From positions 1 through 53,091 of the forward strand of contig ONDP01000018.1 of the NCBI GenBank assembly GCA_900316645.1: a stretch of 53,091 nt of DNA, read 5' to 3'. Position 1 is the stretch's first letter. Every line of letters begins with the position of its first letter. Made by a program: the position numbers and the translations under genes. This DNA comes from an uncultured Prevotellaceae bacterium. Lineage in GTDB: Bacteria; Bacteroidota; Bacteroidia; Bacteroidales; Bacteroidaceae. Shown here one piece after another: positions 24,205 through 36,022 of the stretch. The notes beneath the pieces were generated by a model that worked only from the letters and a program-made list of their open reading frames with translations, did no database searches and was not told the DNA's origin.

Positions 24205-24876
24205 ATGAATATGAATAACGATTTTAGAAAATATGCTACCAAGCATTTAGGAATTAACGGTCTCGTGCTCGATGAAGTGATGAGCGCACAGGCCCAGTAT
24301 CTGAACCCTTACATCCTGGAGGAGCGTCAGTTGAACGTGACGCAGATGGACGTTTTCTCACGACTGATGATGGACCGCATCATCTTCCTGGGAACTCAGA
24401 TTGACGACTATACTGCCAATACGCTGCAGGCACAGTTGCTGTATCTTGACTCCGTTGACTCGGGCAAGGACATCAGCATCTATCTGAACTCGCCTGGCGG
24501 CAGTGTGACGGCAGGACTCGGTATCTACGACACCATGCAGTTTATTTCGAGCGACGTAGCCACCATCTGTACCGGTATGGCTGCCTCGATGGCCGCCGTG
24601 CTGCTCGTGGCAGGCAAGGAAGGCAAGCGTTCGGCATTGCCCCATAGCCGCGTGATGATTCACCAGCCTCTGGGCGGTGTGCAGGGCCAGGCTTCGGATA
24701 TCGAGATTGAGGCCAAGGAGATAATGAAATTCAAGAAAGAACTGTACACCATTATATCTGAGCACTCGCACACGCCATATGATAAGGTATGGAACGACTC
24801 AGACCGCAACTATTGGATGACGGCAGAGGAGGCTAAGGAATATGGTATGATAGATCAGGTGCTGGTAAGGAAATAA
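24205..24876 (+). CDS. clpP: ATP-dependent Clp protease proteolytic subunit
   Basis: ClpP is the serine protease barrel that works with ClpX. The catalytic residues are visible as Ser in GMAASMAA, His in MIHQPLGG and Asp in DSDRNYWM. At 223 residues it is of normal length. The stop codon overlaps the clpX start (TAATG), coupling translation. An ATG at 24211 is an alternative start. Confidence 0.96.
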   Translation: MNMNNDFRKYATKHLGINGLVLDEVMSAQAQYLNPYILEERQLNVTQMDVFSRLMMDRIIFLGTQIDDYTANTLQAQLLYLDSVDSGKDISIYLNSPGGSVTAGLGIYDTMQFISSDVATICTGMAASMAAVLLVAGKEGKRSALPHSRVMIHQPLGGVQGQASDIEIEAKEIMKFKKELYTIISEHSHTPYDKVWNDSDRNYWMTAEEAKEYGMIDQVLVRK

Positions 24877-26090
24877 TGAAAAAGAAATGTAACTTCTGCG
24901 GAAGATCTGAAAAGGAAGCAAAACTGCTGATAACGGGGCTGGACGGCTGTATCTGTGATAGTTGCGCCCAACAGGCCTACGAGATTCTCAAGGCGAACGG
25001 CTTCGGTCCTGAGGGGCAAAAGATATCTAAGTCTCTTGACCTGAAGAAGGTGCCCAAGCCCAAGCAAATCAAGGATTATCTCGATCAGTATGTCATCGGG
25101 CAGGACGAGGCAAAGCGTTTCCTCGCTGTTGCGGTGTATAACCACTACAAGCGTCTGCAACAGCCTGTTGACGAGAGCGGTGTGGAGATAGAGAAGAGCA
25201 ACATCATCATGGTGGGTTCGACGGGAACAGGTAAGACGCTGCTTGCCCGTACGATAGCCAAACTGCTGGACGTGCCCTTCACCATCGTTGATGCAACGGT
25301 GTTCACTGAGGCAGGTTATGTGGGCGAGGATGTGGAGAGCATCCTGTCGCGCCTGTTGCAGGTGGCCGACTTCAATGTGGAGGCTGCTCAGCGGGGTATC
25401 GTCTTCATCGACGAGATTGATAAGATAGCCCGCAAGAGCGACAACCCCAGCATTACGCGCGACGTGAGCGGCGAGGGTGTGCAGCAGGGACTGTTGAAAT
25501 TGCTGGAGGGAACGATCGTCAACGTGCCACCGAAGGGTGGTCGCAAGCATCCCGATCAGGACTATATTCATGTGGACACCCGGAACATCCTGTTTATCTG
25601 CGGCGGTGCCTTCGACGGTATCGAGCGCAAGATTGCCCAGCGCATGAACACCCACGTGGTGGGCTATAACTCGGTGCAGAACGTGCGTAAAATTAATAAG
25701 GATGAACTGATGCAGTATATTCAGCCGCAAGACCTGAAGTCGTTCGGACTCATCCCCGAGATTATCGGTCGTCTGCCTGTGCTGACCTATCTGAATCCAT
25801 TGGACCGCAAGGCATTGGAGCGCATTCTGCTGGAGCCCAAGAACTCCATCGTGAAGCAGTATGAGAAGCTCTTCGAGATGGACGGCATCACGCTGACCTT
25901 CGAACCGGACGCCCTGAAACTCATTGTTGACAAGGCAGTGGAATATAAACTCGGAGCACGCGGACTGCGCTCTATTGTTGAGAGTATCATGATGGACGCC
26001 ATGTTTGAGGTGCCCTCGAAACGAACCAAAACCTTTAAGGTGACAGCCGAGTATGCACAGCAGCAGCTCGACAAGTCGCACTTACAATAA
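24876..26090 (+). CDS. clpX: ClpX unfoldase
   Basis: The 404-residue AAA+ unfoldase feeds substrates to ClpP. The N-terminal zinc-binding domain (CNFCGRS to CDSC), Walker A GSTGTGKT, Walker B FIDEIDKI and the pore and ClpP-contact regions are all in place. The start overlaps the clpP stop. recQ follows after 13 nt. Confidence 0.96.
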   Translation: MKKKCNFCGRSEKEAKLLITGLDGCICDSCAQQAYEILKANGFGPEGQKISKSLDLKKVPKPKQIKDYLDQYVIGQDEAKRFLAVAVYNHYKRLQQPVDESGVEIEKSNIIMVGSTGTGKTLLARTIAKLLDVPFTIVDATVFTEAGYVGEDVESILSRLLQVADFNVEAAQRGIVFIDEIDKIARKSDNPSITRDVSGEGVQQGLLKLLEGTIVNVPPKGGRKHPDQDYIHVDTRNILFICGGAFDGIERKIAQRMNTHVVGYNSVQNVRKINKDELMQYIQPQDLKSFGLIPEIIGRLPVLTYLNPLDRKALERILLEPKNSIVKQYEKLFEMDGITLTFEPDALKLIVDKAVEYKLGARGLRSIVESIMMDAMFEVPSKRTKTFKVTAEYAQQQLDKSHLQ

Positions 26091-26103
26091 ATACCGAAAG
26101 CCT

Positions 26104-28287
26104 ATGGTAAAGAAGAAAATTAATTTGAACGAAGCCCTGAAGAAATATTTCGGCTTTGACAAGTTCAAAGGTGACCAGGAAGCCATCGTGCAGAACGTGC
26201 TGGACGGCAAGAACACCTTTGTGCTCATGCCTACCGGAGGGGGAAAGTCGCTTTGCTACCAGTTGCCGTCGTTGCTGCTGGATGGTACTGCCATCGTTAT
26301 CTCGCCTCTCATAGCACTGATGAAGAACCAGGTGGATGTGATCAGTGCCATGAGTGAGGAGGGCACCGCCCACTATCTGAACTCGTCGCTGAACAAATCG
26401 GCTATCGACCAAGTGAAGGACGACGTGAAGGCAGGGCGCACCAAACTGCTCTACGTGGCACCTGAGTCGCTGACGAAAGAGGAGAATGTGGAGTTCCTGA
26501 AACAGGCCAAGATATCATTCTATGCGATTGACGAGGCTCACTGTATCTCAGAGTGGGGACACGATTTCCGACCCGAGTATCGTCGCATCCGTCCGATTAT
26601 CAACGAGATAGGTAATGCGCCTATCATCGCGCTGACGGCTACGGCAACGGACAAGGTGCGCACGGATATCAAGAAGAATCTGGCAATTCTCGACGCTGAC
26701 GAGTTCAAGAGCTCGTTCAACCGTCCGAACCTGTATTACGAGGTGCGTCCGAAGACGAAGGATGTGGATAAGGACATCATCAAGTTTATCAAGCAGCACC
26801 CGGGCAAGAGCGGCATCATCTACTGTCTCTCGCGTAAGAAAGTGGAGGAACTGGCTGAGATTCTGCGTGCCAACGACATCAAGGCGCAGGCCTATCACGC
26901 AGGACTTGACTCGACGCTGCGCTCGCAGACACAGGACGATTTCCTGATGGAGAAGATTGACGTCATTGTGGCTACCATAGCTTTTGGTATGGGTATTGAC
27001 AAACCGGATGTGCGCTTTGTCATCCACTACGACATTCCCAAGTCGCTTGAAGGATACTATCAGGAGACGGGACGTGCCGGACGTGACGGCGGCGAGGGCT
27101 TGTGCATCACCTTCTATGCCAATAAGGACCTGCAGAAACTGGATAAGTTTATGGAGGGAAAACCAGTGGCGGAGCAGGATATCGGGCGACAGCTGTTGCA
27201 AGAGACGGCTGCCTATGCCGAAACCTCTGTCTGCCGTCGTAAGATGCTGCTGCATTACTTCGGTGAGGTGTATGAACAGGACAACTGTCATAACTGCGAC
27301 AACTGTCTGCACCCGAAGACCAAGATAGAGGCGAAGAACCAGCTGATCATCGTGCTGAACACCATTCTCGCTATCAAGGAAAATTTCCGTGCCGACTATG
27401 TGATAGACTTCATCGAGGGACGCGAAACGGAAGAAATCATAGCCCATAAGCATCAGGACCACGATTTGTTCGGTGCCGGTGAGGATGAAGACAATAAACT
27501 GTGGAACCCCGTCATCCGTCAGGCACTGATAGCCGGTTATCTGAAGAAGGACGTTGAGAACTACGGACTGCTGAAGGTGACGTCTGCAGGCAAGAAATTC
27601 CTGAAGCATCCCGAGTCGTTCATGATAGTGGAAGACAAGGAGTTTAACGAAGACTACGAAAGCTCCGCCGAGCAGGAAGGCGGTACCAGTGCTTTGGACC
27701 CCACGCTGAATGCCATGCTGAAGGACCTGCGCAAGAAGGTGTCGAAGCAGATGAACCGTCCACCTTACGTCATCTTCCAGGATGTGTCGCTGGAACAGAT
27801 GGCAACCGATTATCCCGTAACACTGGAGGAGCTGAAGAATATCCAGGGAGTGGGCGAGGGTAAGGTGAAACAGCCCTACGCAAAGGAGTTCGTTGATTTG
27901 ATTAAGCGCTATTGCGAAGAGAACGACATCACCCGACAGGCTGACCTCCGCGTGCGTACCGTTGCCAAGAAATCGATGCTGAAGGTGAAGATCATACAGG
28001 GCATCGACCGGCAGGTGGCACTCGACGATATTGCCAATGCCCAGGGACTGGAGTTTGAGGAGCTGCTCGACGAAGTGGAGGCTATCGTATATAGCGGCAC
28101 CAAGTTGAACATCGACTATTTCCTGGATGAGGTGATGGACGAAGACCATGTTGACGATATCTATGACTATTTCTCGGAGAGTGACACCGACTCGCTGGAA
28201 GCCGCTCTCGACGAATTGGGCGACGAGTGCTCGGAAGACGAGATACGACTGGTGCGCATCAAGTTTATTTCGGAAATGGCCAATTAA
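26104..28287 (+). CDS. recQ: RecQ DNA helicase
   Basis: RecQ is a 3'-5' helicase for recombination and replication repair. MVKKKINLNEALKKYFGFDKFKGDQ at 26104 is the natural start; the longer frame from 26053 overlaps clpX. Walker A is TGGGKS, the DEAH box is IDEAHCISEWGHDFRPEY, and the zinc cluster includes CHNCDNC. RQC and HRDC regions follow, with an acidic C-terminal extension, for 727 residues in total. It probably shares the clpPX transcript. Confidence 0.95.
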   Translation: MVKKKINLNEALKKYFGFDKFKGDQEAIVQNVLDGKNTFVLMPTGGGKSLCYQLPSLLLDGTAIVISPLIALMKNQVDVISAMSEEGTAHYLNSSLNKSAIDQVKDDVKAGRTKLLYVAPESLTKEENVEFLKQAKISFYAIDEAHCISEWGHDFRPEYRRIRPIINEIGNAPIIALTATATDKVRTDIKKNLAILDADEFKSSFNRPNLYYEVRPKTKDVDKDIIKFIKQHPGKSGIIYCLSRKKVEELAEILRANDIKAQAYHAGLDSTLRSQTQDDFLMEKIDVIVATIAFGMGIDKPDVRFVIHYDIPKSLEGYYQETGRAGRDGGEGLCITFYANKDLQKLDKFMEGKPVAEQDIGRQLLQETAAYAETSVCRRKMLLHYFGEVYEQDNCHNCDNCLHPKTKIEAKNQLIIVLNTILAIKENFRADYVIDFIEGRETEEIIAHKHQDHDLFGAGEDEDNKLWNPVIRQALIAGYLKKDVENYGLLKVTSAGKKFLKHPESFMIVEDKEFNEDYESSAEQEGGTSALDPTLNAMLKDLRKKVSKQMNRPPYVIFQDVSLEQMATDYPVTLEELKNIQGVGEGKVKQPYAKEFVDLIKRYCEENDITRQADLRVRTVAKKSMLKVKIIQGIDRQVALDDIANAQGLEFEELLDEVEAIVYSGTKLNIDYFLDEVMDEDHVDDIYDYFSESDTDSLEAALDELGDECSEDEIRLVRIKFISEMAN

Positions 28288-28375
28288 GTGTTAAGAATGA
28301 ATAGTTAAGCGTTAAGAATTAAGAAAAAATGCAGGGTTGCATCGATTTTCTTAATTCTTAATTCTTAATTTCTAA
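28286..28375 (+). repeat. Inverted 7-nt arrays between recQ and guaB
   Basis: AAGnnTT-type heptads run from 28286 to 28327 and TTCTTAA heptads from 28348 to 28375. AAGAATTAAGAAAA (28314-28327) is complementary to TTTTCTTAATTCTT (28346-28359), and ATGCA/TGCAT extends the pairing, giving a strong hairpin that may terminate recQ. The right array ends ten bases before the guaB -7 box. Confidence 0.75.
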
Positions 28376-28385
28376 TTAAAATGAG

Positions 28386-28393
28386 TAATTTTG
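28386..28393 (+). promoter_or_regulatory. -7 promoter element of guaB
   Basis: TAATTTTG matches TAnnTTTG, right after the heptad array. AAGGAG at 28411-28416 lies six bases before the ATG. Confidence 0.7.
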
Positions 28394-28410
28394 CACGCAA
28401 TAAAATTTAA

Positions 28411-29904
<1,494 letters not shown>

Positions 29905-29905
29905 G

Positions 29906-31051
29906 ATGAAGTCTCTGCTACTGTTCGTCTTGACGATGCTGACTCCTGTAGGGGTGGCGGCAGCTGAGGATCCGATACTGTTTATGGTGGGTGATATGCC
30001 TGTCACACGTACGGAGTTCGAACAGTCGTATCTGAAGATGGTAGGCTTCGGACAGGCACCTCAGTCGGTGGCTGACTATCTGGAGTCGTATATCGTATAT
30101 AAACTGAAGGTGAAGGCAGCACTTGATGCACATATCGATGCTACGAGTGCCTTCAAGGCGGCATACGCACAGAGTGTGTCGGCAAATACTCCGGTGCAGC
30201 AGACCGTTGCCGTTACATCGACGGGGCGGTTGACAGCACCGGCATCATCAGTCAATGCACAATACGAAGAGCTCAGACGGAGAGCCGGTGCCGATGGACT
30301 GATATGTCTCTCGCAGATATTCATTCCTTTGGCCCAGAAGGCAAGCAGGGAGGAACAGCGTCAGGCTCAGCAGCGCATGGAGCGAATATACCATGAGTTG
30401 CAACAAGGTGCTGACTTCGGACAGTTGGCGCGACAGTATTCACAGGATGAGTCGTCGGCACAGAACGGCGGTGAGATGGGGTGGTTCAGTCGTGGACAGT
30501 TGTTCAAGGAAATAGAGGATGCGGCCTTTGGAATGAAGAAAGGGGAGATGAGTCGCCCCCTTCTTTCAACCATCGGTTACCATATCCTGCTGTTGAAAGA
30601 CAGGAAACAGCTGGCGCGCTATGACGCGCTGAGGGGTGACCTGGCTGCGGAGGCAGGGCATAGGCAGATTCATCAGCTGACGACAACAGCCCCCTTGCAA
30701 GGTGATATCATTGAGCGACAGGAGGCAACTGTTGTGGTGAGTGATGTTCAGATGCCCGCAGACCCCTTGCAGCGTGAATACTATGAGGGACTGCTGCTCT
30801 TCGAGCAAAGTAAGCAGTCGGTGGGCAGGCATGCTGCAGAAGACGAGGAGGCCCTGAAGTATTTTTTCAAGAAGAACAAGAAAAAATATCGTCGTAAGGG
30901 TTTCAAGCCCAAAGACTATACCGAGGTGCGCGAACTCGTTGTCGCTGACTTGCAGGAAGAGATGAACAAACACTGGGTAGCCGATTTGCGGAAGCAATAC
31001 CCGGTAAGAATAGATAAGAAAGTATTAAAGACAGTAAATAAGCATCATTAG
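29906..31051 (+). CDS. Parvulin-type peptidyl-prolyl isomerase (periplasmic)
   Basis: ATG at 29906 gives a signal peptide (MKSLLLFVLTMLTPVGVAAAED). The 381-residue protein has an N-terminal SurA/PpiC-like helical domain and one parvulin domain (about 130-230: SQIFIPLA, ADFGQLARQYSQDESSAQNGGEMGWF, GYHILLL). The C-terminal part includes a Lys-rich segment (KKNKKKYRRKG). It probably assists outer membrane protein folding with the next gene product. It starts one base after guaB, and a second parvulin gene follows one base later. Confidence 0.87.
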   Translation: MKSLLLFVLTMLTPVGVAAAEDPILFMVGDMPVTRTEFEQSYLKMVGFGQAPQSVADYLESYIVYKLKVKAALDAHIDATSAFKAAYAQSVSANTPVQQTVAVTSTGRLTAPASSVNAQYEELRRRAGADGLICLSQIFIPLAQKASREEQRQAQQRMERIYHELQQGADFGQLARQYSQDESSAQNGGEMGWFSRGQLFKEIEDAAFGMKKGEMSRPLLSTIGYHILLLKDRKQLARYDALRGDLAAEAGHRQIHQLTTTAPLQGDIIERQEATVVVSDVQMPADPLQREYYEGLLLFEQSKQSVGRHAAEDEEALKYFFKKNKKKYRRKGFKPKDYTEVRELVVADLQEEMNKHWVADLRKQYPVRIDKKVLKTVNKHH

Positions 31052-31052
31052 A

Positions 31053-32423
31053 ATGAAGATACGAAGCATTATTGCAATCATGTCGCTGTGGCTGGTCTTC
31101 CCTATACAGGGAAAGGCTGTTAATGACAGTATTCAGAGTGTTGTGGATGAAGTAATCTGGGTAGTAGGCGATGAGGCTATTCTGAAGTCGGACGTCGAGG
31201 CCATGCGCATACAGGCGCAGCAGGAGGGGGTTCGTTGGAAAGGTGATCCCGACTGTGCCATCCCCGAGCAGATAGCTGTTCAGAAACTGTATCTGCATCA
31301 GGCCGCTATCGACAGTATTGAGGTGACGGAGGCGGAAATCACTCAGGGTATTGAGCAGCAGATTGAGTATATGATCTCTGTGATAGGCTCCCGTGAGAAA
31401 CTGGAGGAGTATCACAAGAAGAACATGACGCAGATTCGTAATGAGCTCCGTGAGTCATACCGCGAGCGACAGATGGTGCAGGAAATGCAGCGCCATCTGG
31501 TAAAGGATATTTCGGTGACTCCTGCCGATGTGCGTCGCTATTTCGCTGATCTGCCTCAGGACAGTGTTCCCTTTGTACCTACCGAGGTGGAGGTTCAGAT
31601 TATCTCGCAGATGCCCCGTGTGGATCAGGAAGAAATTAACCGCGTGAAAGAGGAACTGCGTGACTATACCGATCGTGTGAACAAAGGCGAGACATCGTTC
31701 CAGACACTGGCCCGTATGTATTCCGAAGACCCGGGTACGGCTCGTCGCGGAGGTGAGTTGGGTTACACGGGACGAGGCACACTGGACCAGGCTTTTGCCA
31801 ATGTGGCTTTCAATCTCACCGACCCCAAGAAGGTGTCTAAGATAGTGGAATCGGAATTCGGTTTCCATATTATCCAGTTGATTGACAAGCGTGGTGACAA
31901 GGTGAACGTGCGCCATATCCTGCGTAAACCTGTCGTCAGCCAGGAGGCTATTGACCGCTCGCTGGCGCGTCTTGATTCCATTCGTACGGAGATTCTGGAC
32001 GGGAAATTCACGTTCGAGGCTGGTGCTTCTGTTATCTCAGATGATAAAGATACGCGCAACAACAATGGTCTGATGGCTAATGCTACCCAGAGTGGTCGTA
32101 CTTCGCGATTCCGCTTGCAGGACCTGCCTTCTGAAATTGCCCGTGCAGTAGATACACTGCAGGTGGGAAATATCTCACGTCCTTTCCAGATGATTAACGA
32201 ACGTGGTAAGACCATGTGTGTGATTGCCAAGTTGAAGAGTCGTACGGAAGGACATAAAGCCACTATCACGGAAGATTTCCAGGTGATGAAGGATGTCGTG
32301 ATGGAAAAGCGTCGTCAGGAGAAACTGCACGAGTGGGTGGTCAATAAGATTAAATCGACCTATGTCCGCGTGAATGACAGATACCGCGACTGTCAGTTTG
32401 AATATCAAGGGTGGATTAAGTAG
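31053..32423 (+). CDS. surA: SurA-like periplasmic chaperone / peptidyl-prolyl isomerase
   Basis: The 456-residue protein has a signal peptide and a SurA-type N-terminal region (VVDEVIWVVGDEAILKSDVE). A complete parvulin domain follows (about 180-280, FQTLARMYSEDPGTARRGGELGYTGRGTLD, FGFHIIQLIDKRGDKVNVRHIL), then a second, divergent parvulin-like repeat. SurA escorts outer membrane proteins to the Bam complex. Its neighbours are another parvulin and an LptA/OstA-like protein, so the operon serves outer membrane assembly. Confidence 0.88.
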   Translation: MKIRSIIAIMSLWLVFPIQGKAVNDSIQSVVDEVIWVVGDEAILKSDVEAMRIQAQQEGVRWKGDPDCAIPEQIAVQKLYLHQAAIDSIEVTEAEITQGIEQQIEYMISVIGSREKLEEYHKKNMTQIRNELRESYRERQMVQEMQRHLVKDISVTPADVRRYFADLPQDSVPFVPTEVEVQIISQMPRVDQEEINRVKEELRDYTDRVNKGETSFQTLARMYSEDPGTARRGGELGYTGRGTLDQAFANVAFNLTDPKKVSKIVESEFGFHIIQLIDKRGDKVNVRHILRKPVVSQEAIDRSLARLDSIRTEILDGKFTFEAGASVISDDKDTRNNNGLMANATQSGRTSRFRLQDLPSEIARAVDTLQVGNISRPFQMINERGKTMCVIAKLKSRTEGHKATITEDFQVMKDVVMEKRRQEKLHEWVVNKIKSTYVRVNDRYRDCQFEYQGWIK

Positions 32424-32430
32424 TTGAGCG

Positions 32431-34062
32431 TTGAAGAGGACCCTGTTTGTTCTGATAGGTTTGTTGGCGCTTGGCATGATTCTGGCTATGTCGCCTGCCA
32501 AGCGTAAGACGACTCCCCGTAAAAAGGTGGAGGATAAAAGGGTGTATCTTGTTCATTCCGACCAACTGCGATATGACCAGTATCGTAATGGCGACGCACA
32601 GATTCTGGTGGGTAATGTGCATTTCCGTCATATGGGGGCTAACCTCTATTGTGACAGTGCCAATTTCTTCCAGCAGACAAACTCCTTTGAGGCTTTCGGA
32701 CATGTGAAGATGTTGCAGGGCGATACGTTGAAGTTGTTTAGCGACTATGCCTACTATGACGGAAATGCCCAGATTGCACAGGCACGCTATAACGTGATAC
32801 TGAAACACCGTGAATCGACGCTATATACTGACAGTCTCGACTACGACCGCCTATATAATTTCGGTAATTTCTTTGAAGGCGGAAAACTGGTGGACAACGG
32901 TTCTACGCTGACCAGCGACTGGGGGGAATATCATACTGATACCAAAATGGCTATCTTTTATTATGATGTGCGCTTGCGCGACAAGAACTTCTACCTGACT
33001 ACCGACTCGCTCTATTATGACACGCAGACCTCGCGTGCGCATATCGTAGGACCATCGAATATTACATCAGGAACCAGTCATATCTATAGCGAAGACGGCT
33101 ATTATAATACCAAGACGGAGACATCCGAGCTCTTCGGACGTTCCGTGATGCGTGATGAGGGACGAACCATCGTGGGAGACAGCGTTTACCACGATGCTAA
33201 GAAAGGAACCAGTTATGCCTATTGGAATGTGGTTTACACTGACTCCGTCAATAAGAACGCGTTAACGGGCGACTATTGCGAATATAATGACTCAACGGGC
33301 TATGCGATGGCTACCAATAGGGCAGTGGCAATGGATTTCTCGCAGAAAGACACGCTCTATATGCATGCTGATACGTTTAAGTTGTTTACTTTTAACATCC
33401 ATACTGACTCTGTCTATCGTAAGATACATGCGTATAATAAGGTACGCGCGTACCGTATTGATGTACAGGCTGTCTGCGACTCACTGGTATATAATTCGCA
33501 GGATTCCTGTATGACGATGTATCGTGACCCCATTGTGTGGAACGGCAGTCAGCAGTTGTTTGGTGAGGAAATCCGAGTTTATATGAAGGATTCTACCATC
33601 AACCGTGCACATGTCGTAGGACAGGCTTTCTCGACGGAACAGATGCCTGATACGGTACATTTCAACCAAGTATCGTCCAAAGAGATGTTTGCTTTCTTCG
33701 AGAAAGGGGAAATACGTGAGACGGATGCGGTGGGCAATGTGCTGATTGTCTATTATCCTGTTGATGAGTCAGACAGTTCTCTCATTGGACTGAACTATAC
33801 GGAAACACCTAAGATGAAGATGTTTCTCGCAAACCGTAAGATGCAGAAAATTTGGATGGAGAAACCTGTAGGTACGCTTTATCCGATGACTCAAATACCG
33901 CCGGCTAAGTATTTCCTGCCTCAGTATGCATGGTTTGACTATATACGACCACTGAATAAAGCCGATATCTTTAATTGGCGCCCAAAGAAAGCTGGTCAGG
34001 AACTGAAGGAAATCAAGCGACGTGAGGCTCCGATACAGAAGATTGGCAGAAAGGAGGGGTGA
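32431..34062 (+). CDS. OstA/LptA-like outer membrane assembly protein
   Basis: The start is a TTG at 32431, giving MKRTLFVLIGLLALGMILA, a signal anchor; no ATG is close. The 543-residue protein has repeated OstA-type beta-strand motifs (ILVGNVHFRHMGANLYCDSANFF, FEAFGHVKMLQGDTLKLFSDYAYYD). Such proteins bind or transport LPS in the periplasm. It is longer than LptA, as is usual in Bacteroidota. It follows surA by 7 nt and precedes mutL by 7 nt. Confidence 0.85.
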   Translation: MKRTLFVLIGLLALGMILAMSPAKRKTTPRKKVEDKRVYLVHSDQLRYDQYRNGDAQILVGNVHFRHMGANLYCDSANFFQQTNSFEAFGHVKMLQGDTLKLFSDYAYYDGNAQIAQARYNVILKHRESTLYTDSLDYDRLYNFGNFFEGGKLVDNGSTLTSDWGEYHTDTKMAIFYYDVRLRDKNFYLTTDSLYYDTQTSRAHIVGPSNITSGTSHIYSEDGYYNTKTETSELFGRSVMRDEGRTIVGDSVYHDAKKGTSYAYWNVVYTDSVNKNALTGDYCEYNDSTGYAMATNRAVAMDFSQKDTLYMHADTFKLFTFNIHTDSVYRKIHAYNKVRAYRIDVQAVCDSLVYNSQDSCMTMYRDPIVWNGSQQLFGEEIRVYMKDSTINRAHVVGQAFSTEQMPDTVHFNQVSSKEMFAFFEKGEIRETDAVGNVLIVYYPVDESDSSLIGLNYTETPKMKMFLANRKMQKIWMEKPVGTLYPMTQIPPAKYFLPQYAWFDYIRPLNKADIFNWRPKKAGQELKEIKRREAPIQKIGRKEG

Positions 34063-34069
34063 GTAGTCG

Positions 34070-35851
34070 ATGAAAGATGTCATACATTTGCTGCCAGATG
34101 CCGTCGCCAACCAGATAGCAGCGGGTGAGGTGATTCAGCGCCCAGCCTCTGTCATCAAGGAACTGATTGAGAATGCCGTTGACGCTGGAGCCAAGACGAT
34201 ACAGGTGTTGGTGGTTGACGCAGGTCGTACGTCAATACAGGTGATTGACGATGGTAAAGGGATGTCGGAAACGGATGCGCGTCTGGCCTTCGAACGTCAT
34301 GCTACCTCTAAGATTCGCAAAGCCGACGACTTGTTCGCGCTTACAACGATGGGCTTTCGCGGGGAGGCCCTGCCCTCTATTGCTGCTGTGTCGCAAGTGG
34401 AATTACGTACCAAAATGGCTGGCAGTGAACTGGGAACCTATCTGACGCTTTCGGCTTCGAAAGTAGAGACGCAAGAACCTGTCAATTGTCCAGTAGGCAG
34501 TAATTTTAAGGTGGAAAACTTGTTTTTCAACGTCCCTGCCCGTCGTAAGTTCCTCAAGACGAATGCCACCGAATTGAATAATATTCTGACTGCTTTCGAA
34601 CGCATCGTGTTGGTTTATCCCGACATCAACTTCACACTGCATAGTAATGGGCAGGAATTGCTGAATCTGAAGAGCGGGTCGCTGCGCCAGCGTGTGGCAG
34701 ATGTCTTTGGTAAGCGCTTCAATCAGGAATTGCTGGATGTGAAGGTTGAAACTGCTATCTGTAAGATTATGGGCTTTGTGGGCAAACCGGAGTCTGCTCG
34801 TAAGAAAGGTGCTCACGACTATTTCTTCGTCAATGGGCGTTTCATGAAACACGCATACTTTCACAAGGCGGTCATGCAAGCGTTCGATCGTATGGTGCCT
34901 GCCGGTATGCAAGTACCTTATTTTATCTATTTCGAAGTGGCTCCCTCGGATATTGATGTGAACATCCATCCAACGAAGACCGAGATAAAATTTGAAAACG
35001 AACAAGCCATTTGGCAGATTCTACTTGCTGCCGTGAAGGATGCTATCGGTAAGTTCTGTGAGATTCCTCAGATAGATTTTGATACCGAGGGGCGTCCGGA
35101 CATTCCCATCTTTAATCATGACGAGCAGGTGGCTCCTCCGAAACCCTCTTACAATTCTTCCTATAATCCGTTCCGACAGCCACAGCCCGTGGAGCGTCCA
35201 CGTAAGTCGGTGGAAGGGTGGGAGAAACTTTATGAACAGCTGCCCAAAGAGGCTCCTCAGGAAATGGAGGCTTTCGTGGCAGAAGAGAAATCTCCTGTAC
35301 ATTATCAATATAAAGGACGGTACATCATGACTGCCGTCAAGTCGGGACTGATGATTATCGATCAGAATAGAGCTGACGTACGCATTCGTTTTGAACGCTA
35401 TCTTAATCAGTTAAATTCTCAGACAATTAACAGTCAGCGTGTGCTATTCCCGGAGGTAGTCCAGTTTGCTCCTTCTGATGCTGTCATCCTAGAAAAGATA
35501 CTCCCTGAACTGCATGTCATGGGATTCGAATTGAGCGACCTCGGGCAATATAGCTATGGCATTATTGCTGTTCCGGCAGGACTCGACGGACTGAACTATG
35601 TGCAGTTGGTGAAGGATCTGGTAGATGATGCTGTTGAGAAGGGTAAGGGCGATTTGCAAGAGATACACTCGGCACTTGCTTTGAGTCTTGCCCGTCATGC
35701 TGCTATTCCTCAGGGACAAATCCTCAATAACGATGAGATGGAAAATATAGTCAATGAACTCTTTGCCTGCTTGAACGTCAATTATACGCCTGACGGAAAA
35801 GCTATCCTTTGTATACTCCCTCAAAAGGAGATAGAACAATTATTAGGATGA
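34070..35851 (+). CDS. mutL: DNA mismatch repair protein MutL
   Basis: The 593-residue protein has the GHKL ATPase motifs of MutL ([48 protein letters not shown]). The C-terminal dimerisation region is present, but the metal-binding endonuclease motif DQHA(x)2E(x)4E reads [12 protein letters not shown], with Asn in place of His and no first Glu. The CPHGRP motif is replaced by PDGKAI. The protein therefore probably lacks nicking activity. It closes the surA-ostA-mutL cluster. Confidence 0.93.
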   Translation: MKDVIHLLPDAVANQIAAGEVIQRPASVIKELIENAVDAGAKTIQVLVVDAGRTSIQVIDDGKGMSETDARLAFERHATSKIRKADDLFALTTMGFRGEALPSIAAVSQVELRTKMAGSELGTYLTLSASKVETQEPVNCPVGSNFKVENLFFNVPARRKFLKTNATELNNILTAFERIVLVYPDINFTLHSNGQELLNLKSGSLRQRVADVFGKRFNQELLDVKVETAICKIMGFVGKPESARKKGAHDYFFVNGRFMKHAYFHKAVMQAFDRMVPAGMQVPYFIYFEVAPSDIDVNIHPTKTEIKFENEQAIWQILLAAVKDAIGKFCEIPQIDFDTEGRPDIPIFNHDEQVAPPKPSYNSSYNPFRQPQPVERPRKSVEGWEKLYEQLPKEAPQEMEAFVAEEKSPVHYQYKGRYIMTAVKSGLMIIDQNRADVRIRFERYLNQLNSQTINSQRVLFPEVVQFAPSDAVILEKILPELHVMGFELSDLGQYSYGIIAVPAGLDGLNYVQLVKDLVDDAVEKGKGDLQEIHSALALSLARHAAIPQGQILNNDEMENIVNELFACLNVNYTPDGKAILCILPQKEIEQLLG

Positions 35852-35898
35852 ATTTAGCTTTTTTAAATATGTTGTTCGGCATGATTACTGATAAAAAA

Positions 35899-35970
35899 CA
35901 ATTTTTTTTGCCAAAAAGTGCAATTTTTTGCCAAAAATGTTTGTAGATATAAAATAAATGTTTACTTTTG
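35899..35970 (+). promoter_or_regulatory. Direct repeat and promoter of the OmpA gene
   Basis: Two copies of CAATTTTTT(TT)GCCAAAAA begin at 35899 and 35921, 22 nt apart. The -7 box TACTTTTG is at 35963-35970. The repeat could be an activator site or UP-like element for this apparently highly expressed gene. Confidence 0.55.
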
Positions 35971-36022
35971 CAGACAAATTGATAAAAGTGTATATCATTT
36001 CACATTAATATTTAGTATAGGT

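Noticed and set aside
24855-26081. 408-codon minus-strand ORF opposite clpX
   Set aside because: Its translation is rich in Leu and His as expected for an antisense frame, and clpX is unambiguous on the other strand.
26548-28149. 533-codon ORF on the minus strand opposite recQ
   Set aside because: It is a shadow of the recQ frame; its translation has no recognisable domain while RecQ motifs are complete.
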